From positions 18,550,952 through 18,614,951 of the forward strand of contig CM019065.1 of NCBI GenBank assembly GCA_009667805.1: 64,000 bases of DNA, read 5' to 3'. Each line of letters starts with the position of its first letter. The first letter of the stretch is position 1. The DNA comes from Leptobrachium leishanense. Taxonomy: Eukaryota; Chordata; Amphibia; Anura; Megophryidae. Shown here piece after piece: positions 23,601 to 35,600 of this stretch. A program made the position numbers and the translations under genes. The notes under the pieces were generated by a model that did not search any database, was not told the DNA's origin, and saw nothing but the letters and a program-made list of their open reading frames with translations.

Positions 23601-26600
23601 GTATTAATATATATGGTGATTCAAATACACATCTTAGTTAACATGCCCCTTTAGCTTAGTTTAAAATGCTTGTTCAATATCCTCTTGAAAGTTAGGAATT
23701 CTAATCCTGTACCAAAGATTTTAGTAGCCCTTCTCTGAACTCTCTCTAAGGTATCTATAGCCTTCTGGAGATACGGTCTCCAGTGCTGCACACAATACTC
23801 CAAGTGAGGTCTCACCAGTGCTCTGTACAATGGCATGAGTACTTTCCTCTTTCTACTGCTAATACCTCTCCAAGGATTCTGCTCGCTACAGCGATTGTTG
23901 TAAGAGGGTGACGTTGGCCGCTCTCATCATGTGACATGACTAGTGACTGATTTGGTGACCGGCAGCCAGGAAATTCAAAATGCAGAAGGATATAGATACC
24001 TTAGAAAACGTTGAGAGAAGTGCTGCTAAAATGCTGTACGGCTTGAATGAGAAAAGTTACCAGGAAAGGGTTAATGATCTTAACATGTATAGCTTGGAAG
24101 AAAGACAAGACAGAGGAGATATGATATAAACACTTAAATACGTAAAGGGAATCAACAAGGGAGAGGAAGGGAGTATATTTAAAAGGAAACAAAGTAGGAA
24201 AAAAAAGGACATAGTCTCAGATTAGAGGGACGATGACAAAGGTTAATTTTTAACCCTCTGCAGGATGACCAGCTTGCACACATAAAGATTTTCTAGCATT
24301 GTGAGTGACCCTGATTGAAAATAAGCTCTCTGTGGAGATACAGAAAGCAGACACAACGTTCTTGTTTCAAATATCTGACGTCTCTTTGTTGGGTCAGTTC
24401 TTTTCCAGAATATTGGACATACTATGAATCTCTGATTTACAAGCCAATAGGATTTTCTCAACGTCACTGATAATTACCATAGGTGAACCCACATCAGCCA
24501 ACACCTTGATTGTTAGCACCCACCTGACAAAAAGCTGGTGCAGGTCGAAACGTTGTTCTGTCTGGTGATGGAATAAAATCCTTTTTTTGATGATTACTGC
24601 CGTATGCAGGAATTCTTTTTCCTGATAGTTGAACCCACAAGCCATTTCATCATATATTGACAGGACAAAGAGATATTTTTTTTCTTCTTCTGCCCGGCAA
24701 CAAGGGAAGTGGGCCTCTTTTGGTACAGGATATGACTGTTTACAATTAAAATTCCTAAGTTTAAAGAGGATATCGCTAGCAAGCATTTTAAACTGAGCTA
24801 AGATATGTATTTAGATCACCACACATATTAATACAGGGAATTAAAAAGATAATTGTTTTACAGTTCTCTCTTTGATCACATACACAATCGTGATCACTCA
24901 AAAGGATAAGACAAAACAAGGCATTGTTACTGATCATCGTCAGGAACTCAGTGTTCTCACTTTATACCCATAGGTCATTCTAAATGCCCAGAGGGAAGAA
25001 AGGAGAGTCTAGTAACTACTCATGGGAGGGGAACAGAGGAAAGTAATCGAGGGAGGCAAAGGGTTAAAGGTAACAACAGAAAGTATTATTTTACGGAGAG
25101 GGTGTTGGATACATGAAACTCAGGCTAAAACGGTGATCGAGTTTACAGCAGACTAGATGGGCCAAAAGGTTCTTATCTGCCAACAAGTTCTATGTTTCTC
25201 AGAGAGGCAGCCGATAGATTAGATTTGTGCATGCGCGTGCAGCTCCAATCCATCACTCTGCTCAGGTGCTACGGATCTTGGGTATGTTACGTGTGCGAAT
25301 CTGTAACGCCGCGTGATTTGCAGTTCCAAAGGTACACAAGTAACGTAGAGCACAAATTGTGCAGAAAAGCTTCAGGGAACGGGTTTGGGAGTCCCTGAGC
25401 TGAAAAGGAGGAGCAGGCCACGGCGAGGGACAAAAGGTGGTGTGTGAAATCACCAAAAATAAATAAAATCTTAAAAAAATTATTGTTCAGAGGCTGTCAG
25501 AAGGATCTGCCCAATTATTTAAGGGCAAGAAAAGGGAAACAATTCTTCAATACGGTATCCCATTATTTTCCAGCACCTCGTCCCATATTGTCCTCTCCTG
25601 CTTCACATTGACGCTTTTCAAATCTCTCTTTTTCTTCTTCTAATCCCTGCTCTTTATTTTAATACCCAGCGGTCATGTGTGGATGCTTGATTTCAGCATT
25701 ATGACGGTCCATGACAGTGACATGTATGACAAGATTCGGCGCCTCTCCACCTCCACACACGCTGCCGCTCCTTTTTGCACCACTTACAAGTATTACTTTG
25801 ACGCAGATCATGACCACTGGACTGAATACAGCGAGGTAAGATATGAAATCCTGTGTGCCTCTGTGTAAACATGTGTGTGTCTTTGTGTGCATACACTGAT
25901 CAGCCACAACATTAAACCCCCTGTCAGGTGAAGTGAGTTACACTGATTATATGGTCAAAGTGATGCCTGTCACGAGGTTGAACATATTGTCAGAAGGTTA
26001 AATATATTGTCACAAGGTTAAATATATTGTCACGGGGCGGAATATATTGTCAAGGGATGGGATATATTGTCACGGGGCAGGATGTTTTGTCAAGGGATGG
26101 GATATATTGTCGCGGGGTGGGATATATTGTCACGGGGCGGAATATATTGTCAAGGAATGGGATATATTGTCGTGGGGTGGGATATACATAAATACAGAAA
26201 AAATGGCGTCGCGCCCATACTCACTTATTTTCGGAGCGGCAGCAACTGCCAGGAGTAACAGCCCAGTCAATGTATAAAACATAACAAGGAAAAAGAGTGT
26301 CATCTGCGCTTGTTTCTATGTGTTCCATGTACAACAAAAATGAGGTTTTTGTTTGTTTCAATGGCCATTGCAACGTAAGCTCACTCGCCACTTCGGGGTG
26401 GGATATATTGTCACGGGCAGGATATATTGTCGTGGGGTGTGATATATTGTCCCAGGGCAGGATATATTGTCATGGGGCGGAATATATTGTCAAGGGATGG
26501 GATATATTTTAGTGGGGTGGTGTATATTGTCATGGGGAGGAATATATTGTCGCGGGGCGGGATATATTATCATGGGGTGGGATATATTGTCACGAGGTAG

Positions 26601-29600
26601 GATATATTGTCTTGGGGTGGGATATATTGTCACGAGGTGGGATCTATTGTCACGAGGTGGGATGTGTTGTTGCGAGGCAGGATGTATTGTCACGTGGCAG
26701 GATATGTTGTTGTGGGGTTGAATGTGTTGTCGCAGGGTGGGATGTATTGTCACGGGGTGGGATGTATTGTAAAGTTGTGGGATATATTGTCACTGGGTGA
26801 GATATAGTGTCACGGGGTGGGATGTATTGTCACGGGGCCGGATGTATTGTCACGGGTGGGATATATTGTCTCGGGGTGGGATATATTGTCACGGGTAGGA
26901 TATATTGTCACGGGTGGGATGTATTGTCACGGGTGGGATATATTTTCACAGGTGGGATATATTGTCACGGGTGGGTGTATTGTCACGGGTAAGATATATT
27001 GTCGCAGGTGGGATATATTGTCATGGGGTGGGATATATTGTCATGGGGTGGGATATATTGTCACAGGTGGGATGTATTGTCACAGGTGGGATATATTGTC
27101 ACGGGTGGGATATATTGTCACGGGTGGGATATATTGTCACAGGTGGGATGTATTGTCACAGGTGGGATGTATTGTCACAGGTGGGATATATTGTCACGGG
27201 GTGGGATATATTGTCACGGGTAGGATATATTGTCATGGGGTGGGATATATTGTCACGGGTGGGTGTATTGTCACGGGTAAGATATATTGTCGCAGGTGGG
27301 ATATATTGTCATGGGGTGGGATATATTGTCACAGGTGGGATGTATTGTCACAGGTGGGATATATTGTCACGGGTGGGATATATTGTCACAGGTGGGATGT
27401 ATTGTCACAGGTGGGATATATTGTCACGGGGTGGGATATATTGTCACGGGGTGGGATATATTGTCACGGGGTGGGATATATTGTCACGGGTAGGATATAT
27501 TGTCATGGGGTGGGATATATTGTCACAGGTGGGATATATTGTCACGGGTGGGATATATTGTCACGGGGTGGGATATATTGTCACAGGGTGGGATGTATTG
27601 TCACGGGGTGGCGTATATTGTCGTAGACTGTGTTGATCCTGGGTCCTAATTACCTCCCTTCCACAACCACACCTCTGACGCAGTCACAGTGTGTTTGATT
27701 CTGGGTGTGTGTGTGTTTGTGTGTCAGGGTTCAAAATAAGGCCAAGAAGTAGATTTAATTTTAACTGCTTTTTTTAAAAAACCCTTTTCTTGCTGAATCT
27801 AGTCATCAGGTGGAATCCCGATCCCTGATCGGTTCATAAACCCTGGGATCCCAATCCGCTCTGTTCCTATAATGTCTCTTGTTGTGGTGAGACACGGGAT
27901 ACTGAGCATTGCAGTGCAACATGTTAGCGAGCCACGTCAGCAGGTCTTCATGTCACGGCTCTTTACCTTGGTGCAGTTTGGGTCAAGTAAAGGATCCTGG
28001 GGATCTAATTCATGATAACGATCAATATTAAATTCTATTGGGGTAATAGCGGCTTTAGGGCCTGCTCTGTGAGGGGTGTGAGGGGCAGGTTTAGGGTGTC
28101 AGACTTCCAGGTAAACACTTACAGGGTTATTCAGAGAGCGGTGAAAAGCAGGAGAATGACTGGAGAATGGAAAAATCTCACTTTCCAAATCGGTTATTTT
28201 GACCTAGAATTTTCCATTCTCCAGTCATTCTCCTGATTTTCACCGCTCTCTGAATAACCCTGTTAGATACATTGAACTCGCCCACCTCAGCTCTGTCAAA
28301 AAACACTCACCAAGTGGAATGCAGTGTGTGCGACATGGTCTGGGGGAAGAGGAATGAGATCGGCTGACAGAGGGATAGAGGAAGGCTTGAATGAAGATCA
28401 CAATATTAGCATCAAAGCACTTTTTTCAGCTAAGAATATGTGATTGTGTGACAAGCTGCTACAAAGAGACTCGTTATGCCGCGGATTGATTAGATTCACG
28501 AGCAAAGGAATAAAAGCAGCATTCCTTCACCTTCTGTAACCATGTGACCCGCAGGACTTTGCGAAGAGCATAGAGGCTGGTCTAAGGGAGAAATTGGAGA
28601 GTGTGGTCTGCTCGAGCGTCCTCTTCACCTATAAAATCGATCTCCTCGCTATGTGTCAAGAGAATCTACAGACTGGGAAAATCAGAATGATGAGGAAAAG
28701 GCCCGTCTTCAAATCTTCAATCATGATAGCGTACGAGCTCGGGTGAGATCATTATGTGATGTCATCACGAAGGCAAGATACGTATGTACCTCCTTCTATG
28801 TAACCTACTCTGCAGCAGAAAGGATTGTGTTACACCCCCTGAAAGACTCAAAGCGCCCCCTGTCTGTGTGACCCTGCAGGAGGAGGGACAGACTCACAGC
28901 GCCCCCTGTCTGTGTGACCCTGTAGGAGGAGGGACAGACTCACAGCGCCCCCTGTCTGTGTTACCCTATAGGGTGGGACAGACTCACAGCGCCCCCTGTC
29001 TGTTACCCTATAGGGGTGGGACAGACTCACAGCGCCCCCTGTCTGTGTCACCCTGCAGGGGGAGGGACAGACTCACAGCACCCCCTGTCTGTGTCACCCT
29101 GCAGGGGGAGGGACAGACTCACAGCACCCCCTGTCTGTGTCACCCTGCAGGAGGAGGGACAGACTCACAGCGCCCCCTGTCTGTGTCACCCTGCAGGAGG
29201 AGGGACAGACTCACAGCGCCCCCTGTCTGTGTCACCCTGCAGGAGGAGGGACAGACTCCTAGCGCCCCCTGTCTGTGTTACCCTATAGGGGTGGGACAGA
29301 CTCACAGCGCCCCCTGTCTGTGTTACCCTATAGGGGTGGGACAGACTCACAGCGCCCCCTGTCTGTGTCACCCTGCAGGAGGAGGGACAGACTCACAGCG
29401 CCCCCTGTCTGTGTCACCCTGCAGGAGGAGGGACAGACTCACAGCGCCCCCTGTCTGTGTCACCCTGCAGGAGGAGGGACAGACTCACAGCGCCCCCTGT
29501 CTGTGTCACCCTGCAGGAGGAGGGACAGACTCCTAGCGCTCCCTGTCTGTGTTACCCTATAGGGGTGGGACAGACTCACAGCGCCCCCTGTCTGTGTCAC

Positions 29601-32600
29601 CCTGCAGGAGGAGGTACAGACTCACAGCGCCCCCTGTCTGTGTCACCCTGCAGGAGGAGGGATAGACTCACAGCGCCCCCTGTCTGTGTCACCCTGCAGG
29701 GGGAGGGAGAGGCTCACAGCGCTCCCTGTCTGTGTCACCCTGCAGGAGGAGGGACAGACTCACAGCGCCCCCTGTCTGTGTCACCCTGCAGGGGGAGGGA
29801 GAGGCTCACAGCGCCCCCTGTCTGTGTCATTTGGAAGGTGCGGGGTCCGTATAATACCTGCATGAGGGACAAACCCTCACATTCACAGTACATCCCACCT
29901 ATGTCACTCTTTTTTTTACTCTAGGTCTTGCAGCCCCTCTGTTTCCGGCACTAATTCCGCACAATATCTCAACATGCCACACGGCCGTGTAATGTATCCG
30001 CTGAACTGGGTCTTCACTGACGTCTCCTTTAAAACCGACTCAGAAAGCGTCCCACTTAATCGCGAGGATAGAGAGTTTCATCTCGTGTACCGCTGCTTCC
30101 ACAAGACGATGTCCGAATCCACGTACGTCATCCTGGAGATAAGCAGAATCCAGAACTACTTCCAGTGGGAGAAATATTCCAGGTGAGAATCCGTATGTTA
30201 TCCACAAACTGAACATTTGTTACTTTTTTGAATGTAGATTGCCGAACCTGAAACTGAACCAGAGGAGACCATCATGGAAACCGATTCCTTATTGGTTTCC
30301 CTCCTATAATTTACTTAAAAATGGATTAGTCCACTCTCCCTGTCTAACTTGTATAGTTAGTTTGGCCCAGCCCTATTTCCTGGGCAGCAAGGCTTCACTT
30401 GCTTCATTCTATCCATGGAGGCTTGTGAGTAGCAGCATCCTGTTTATACTGGGCAGATGCGTTCTGTTTTTTTTACCTTCCTCCTATTGCAAAGCACCAC
30501 TACAGAGAAGGATAAAGAGAGCATCTTCCTCCCATAACAAAGCATACCAAGAGAAGCCCTCTCTGTCCATCTTCCTCCCGTCACAAAGCATACCCAGAGA
30601 AGCCCTCTCTATGCATCTTCCTCCCATATTAAAGCATACCCAGAGAAGCCCTCTCTATCCCTCTTCCTCCCATAACAAAGCATACCAAGAGAAGCACTCT
30701 CTATCCATCGTCCTCCAATTAAAAAGCATACCTGGAGAAGCCCTCTATATCCATCTTCCTCCCATAACAAAGCATACCCCTTAAGCCCTCTCTATCCCTC
30801 TTCCTCCCATAACAAAGCATACCAAGAGAAACACTCTCTATCCATCTTCCTCCCATAACAAAGCATACTTAACAAAGCAAACCAAGAGAAGCCCTCTCTA
30901 TCCATCTTCCTCCCATGACAAACATACCCAGAGAAGCCCTCTCTATCCCTCTTTCTCCCATAACAAAGCATTCCAAGAGAAGCCCTCTCTATCCATCTTC
31001 CTCCCATAACAAAGCATACCCAGAGGAGCCCTCTCTATCCATCTTCCTCCCTTACCAAAGCATACCCAGAGAAGCCCTCTCTATCCATCTTCTTCCCATA
31101 CCAAAGCTGACCCAAGAGAAGCTTTCTATCCATCTTCCACCCATACCAAAGCAGACCCAAGAGAAGCTCTATCCATCTTCTTCCATTCCAAAGCATACCA
31201 AGAGAAGCCCTCTATCCAAAAGGAACCTTTTAATAGAAGATGAGTAAAGCGATCTGACATCAGTCATACCCAGGACATACTTGAAAACGAGAGAAATCTC
31301 AATGTATCCTTCCTGGTAAAATCCTTTATAAATAAATAAATATCCAGCATGTGACGTTCACTTCTTGTGTATGACCCTGGGGTTCCAGAATAGAGACAAC
31401 TCTTACCTCTCTAGGACCATCATTTTGTTGCTCAGTAGGACTTCCTACCAGTCTGCTGAGACCATGGTGCAAGGACAAACACAAATCCAACACCTACACC
31501 AGTGATAGTGATCCTCAGCATCCCAGATGTTTTGAACCAGTCTGTCCCATCATTCTTTAAAGGGCCAGTACCACCATATAATGCAATGTCTTTATTGTGT
31601 ATATTTGATGTCGCTGACATCCTACATGTGCTTTGTTTTTCTCTTGTATGTTTAGTTAAGAAAATATTTTCCTCTATATGTGTCACTGGGCGCATCCATT
31701 GTGTGATATTTTCATCTATACGTGTCACTGGGTGCATCCATTGTGTGATAATTTGTGTTGTAAACTGACCCCCCTCCCCCCCCCCAGTATCTTTTCATCA
31801 CTTGCTCCTCACTGTGCGATTTTGGCCATAGAATGGAGTGAATGGGTCAGACACCGACTCACATCATTGTATTTTGTGGGATGTATTCAAAGGACATCAC
31901 CTGGGTGGGTAGATTAGAAGCCTTTTAAACTCCCTGTCTTATCTCATTCAGCTGCCAGCTCTTATATCGGGTCACTTGAAGAACAATAGACCTCCTGTGG
32001 CCTTATCTAAACATTCCCTCCTCCACCTCATTAACTGTTTAACGAAAGCACAGCCACAAAGTAAAACATTTGCACAGATTTTGGTAAATGTTGCATTCTA
32101 GGAAATAAAATCCACAAACCTTATTATTATAACTTTAATTTTTAATTTGTGTTTTATTTATAATGCACAAGGAATCCATAGTTATAGCCAGTGCTTTTTT
32201 TCTGGAAAAATAGGTGGGGATACTCTCACACCCAGGGAAAAACTGATTATTATGACGATTTTTGGTGTCCTAATACTCCTTTATTAACCCTTTAAAGGAC
32301 AGAGGCAATTTTACTAGTTCGGAACAATTCTAAAAAGTAGAATTCCAGTTATTCACCTGTTCAACCATAATTTACCTCTTTCATATTAAGTTCACCCAGG
32401 GGCGTACCTCACGATGCTGCCAAGACGCCCACTGTCATTCTTACTTTGTGGAGTGCAGGCAGCAGATAATGTGGCAAACCTAGGAGCAATACCATCATTT
32501 TGGGTGCAGGGCAAGGGGGCAATGCCGAACTGCGACAAGGACACATGCACAGAATTTTATGCACAGCAGCCTGTTTAAAGACAAATACATGCATTTACAC

Positions 32601-35600
32601 ACAGCCACACATTCACATACATAACAATATATCCCCCGGGGAATGTAGCAATAAAACTCACAGTAATGTGCAGTGTGTATGAGCGTATCACAGCTCCACA
32701 GGTTTTTTTGACACCCCCGGCCAATCCCAATCCTCATTACAACCCCCCATGGCCCCCCTCCATTCTCTTTACGCAGGTCCCCGATTTCTGTTTTTACGCA
32801 GGTCCCTTTTTTTTTTACTTCTAGGCAGGTCTCCATTTTTGTTTCTAGGCAGGTCTAATTTTTTTTATTTTTTTTCTTAGCAAGGCAGGTACTGTTTTTT
32901 TCTAGCAAGGCAGGTCCCCGTTTTTTTCTAGCAAGGCAGGTCCCCGTTTTTTTCTAGCAAGGCAGGTCCCTGTTTTTTTTTAGCAGGGCAGGTCCCCGCT
33001 TTTCTTGGCAAGGCAGGTCCCTCTTTTTTATTTTTTTTAGCAAGGCAGGTCCCCCTTTTTTTTTTTTTTTTAAGCAAGGCAGGCCCCCCCCACCCCAATC
33101 GCTACTCACCAGCAGGCCTCGGCTGCTCCTCCACACTGATGCCGCTCTCCTCCTTCACGCTGGGGTCTCCTCTTCTTGCGTGTGTGATGTCACATTGGTG
33201 GGTCAGGTGACGTGAATCTCGCAGGTCACGCGAGAGGGGCGGTGCCAATGTAACCTGCAGCTCCCAGACCTGCGTTACGTATGTGTGAGGAACGCTGCAG
33301 CACTGCCGCCGACCAGACAGCTCCGGATTGGGACTCCGAGAGTCCGATACCCAGAGCTGTCGAATAAGAAGGCGGCAGCATTAAAAAACATTGGGCTGCT
33401 GGCGATGAGGTGTCGGTACGGCGTACCACCTCAAAAAAGGCCTTGGTCATAGCTTATGGAAGTGGTAGTGTGTGTCCCTTTAAACACATACAGTTCCACA
33501 ATGTACAGCCGACCTTCCGTCACTCGGCCCTGCATCTAGCTAGATATTTATAGCTGTAGGGATATATAAATAGCTGCACACAAGGAGATTAATATATACA
33601 GGGGTCAAGTCCTGGGGAAAAAAAGTGAGGGAACTCACCAAGATTTCCACTAGCCCCAATACCTGAAAAAAAACAATTGTATATACACACACACAAATAA
33701 AGACCAATGTGCATGTGTGCCATGCCTTAGCCACGTCACACTGACAATTACACCCTGACCACACACAGACCTCACATATAACACACACACACACACACGA
33801 AAATAAATAATTATACCCAGCAGAGCCCCCAGAATTTTATAACCAGCAGAGCCCCCACAATTATACCTACCCGGCCAGGCTAGCACATTCCAACGTTGTT
33901 CCGAGTGCTCGGCGTGCTCCTTCACGTGGCCGCCAGCTTCTGAAGGTTGTGACGCACTCTCGCGAGATCTCGGCTGCGTCCCATCTTTCCGGTCAATGGC
34001 TGCATGTGGGAGGCTGGGAGCATGCCGGGCAATCGGAGGGCTAGCGGGATGCTGTTAATGCAGTCCGCTAGCAACCCCAGGGATCCGCTGTCGGCTTATA
34101 GCGGGAACCTGCATTCCCGCTGCAGGAGAAGTGCAGGAACGGCGTTGCATCTGCGGGAGAATGGCGTTCCTGCACGACTCGAGCCCTGTATACACGCACA
34201 CACAGTATCTGCTTGACAAGTTATACCCGTATCTGCACTATTAAATGACATAAAATAGGTTTTCATTTCACCAAATATGAAATAAAGCCCACCAAAATTC
34301 TTCAGCTCCAGCCCCATAGAGACCTTAAATCAGAAACAGCATAAAAGAAGAAGCGCACAGGGCACTCGACCTCAGCTGTCAGACAGGTTAATTAGGCAGC
34401 AAAAGTATGTTAAGGTTTGTGAAGATCCTCAGAACGGGGAACAGCAAAAGTGTCGTGCCCTATGGTGGACCCTCTCTTAAGTCTCATGAGGTTTTAGCTT
34501 GATGGGGCCATTACAGAGGAGGCTGAACCATATGCAAATCAGACGCCATCACCCGGAACCGGCGGCAAGAACTGCAATGCCAAGGTAGCCTCCTCTGCAC
34601 AAGAGGAAACACAGCCCCCCCCCCGACGTTCGTCTCGGCCTTGTTAGGCCTCAGCAGCAGGGGATAGCAGATACCTCACAAAGCAGATACCTCACAAAGG
34701 GGTCCATGTCTGGATTATCCTGTAAACTAATAGTGAGCAAAAGTCCTTGAGAACAGGCAACATCACAAGATTTGTGAGGGTCCTCAGAACGGTAACATCA
34801 CAAGGTTTGTGAGGTCCTCAGAACGGGTAACATCACAAGGTTTGTGAGGGTCCTCAGAACGGGTAACATCACAAGGTTTGTGAGCGTCCTCAGAACAGGT
34901 AACATCACAAGGTTTGTGAGGGTCCTCAGAACGGGTAACATCACAAGGTTTGTGAAGGTCCTCAGAAGGGGTAACATCACAAGGTTTGTGAAGGTCCTCA
35001 GAAGGGGTAACATCACAAGGTTTGTGAGGGTCCTCAGAACAGGTAACATCACAAGGTTTGTGAGGGTCCTCAGAACGGGTAACATCACAAGGTTTGTGAG
35101 GGTCCTCAGAACAGGTAACATCACAAGGTTTGTGAAGGTCCTCAGAAGGGGGGTAACATCACAAGGTTTGTGAAGGTCCTCAGAACGGGTAACATCACAA
35201 GGTTTGTGAGGGTCCTGAGAAATTCACAGGCCATTCTTTCAGACAACACAAATGCAGCACAACAATGTTTCGGCTCGACAAAGGCTTTTCGGTGAAATCT
35301 GCTGTCCAGTATTTGTGTTGTCTGATAAAACCGGCTGGGTGGAGTAGAGGTAACATCACTGCTCTGCATGGAGAGAGCCTGAGGAGACATGAGTTTGATC
35401 CCAGTGAGCAACCTCTCCAGTAACAGGGTTATCCAAAGAGATCCGAATTGCTTGAGAAAGGTAACCGAACGCAGAAAATCAGCGTTCGGTTACCTTTCCT
35501 GGCCATTCGGCTATTCAGAGAGCAGGCAATACGCCAAATCCTGGCGAATTGCCTGCAAATACGGTGCCTGATCGGTGCCTGTTCGAGGGCAGTGAAATCC

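Larger units (their letters stand above)
31561..33479. mobile_element. T2-like (Kolobok) MITE, copy A, carrying a tandem repeat and a nested hAT element
   Basis: TTAA flanks both ends (31557-31560, 33480-33483). The left end AGGGCCAGTACCACC and the inverted right end AGGGACACACACTACCAC are of the T2 type. Inside are two to three units of a 42-bp repeat (TGTGTCACTGGGTGCATCCA, TTGTGTGATATTTTC), then unique sequence collinear with 48072-48524. The hAT element at 32189-33445 interrupts it. T2 MITEs carrying tandem repeats are known in Xenopus. Confidence 0.8.

Noticed and set aside
26817..27636. Long + strand ORFs (up to 269 codons) of Cys/Gly/Tyr-rich peptide repeats
   Set aside because: They lie wholly in the 19-20-bp minisatellite. 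Two overlapping frames are open equally, and there is no splice or domain context.
28784..29924. ORFs of 250 and 155 codons with PLSVSPCRRRDRL-type repeats
   Set aside because: Product of the 46-bp array inside intron 3 of the TIPARP-like gene; several frames open at once.
34798..35173. ORFs open on both strands (about 108 codons each)
   Set aside because: The 36-bp unit is divisible by three and free of stops on both strands, so this is a repeat artefact.
34750..35215. CRISPR-like regular repeats
   Set aside because: Units are contiguous with no unique spacers, and the host is a vertebrate. The other arrays are likewise plain minisatellites.
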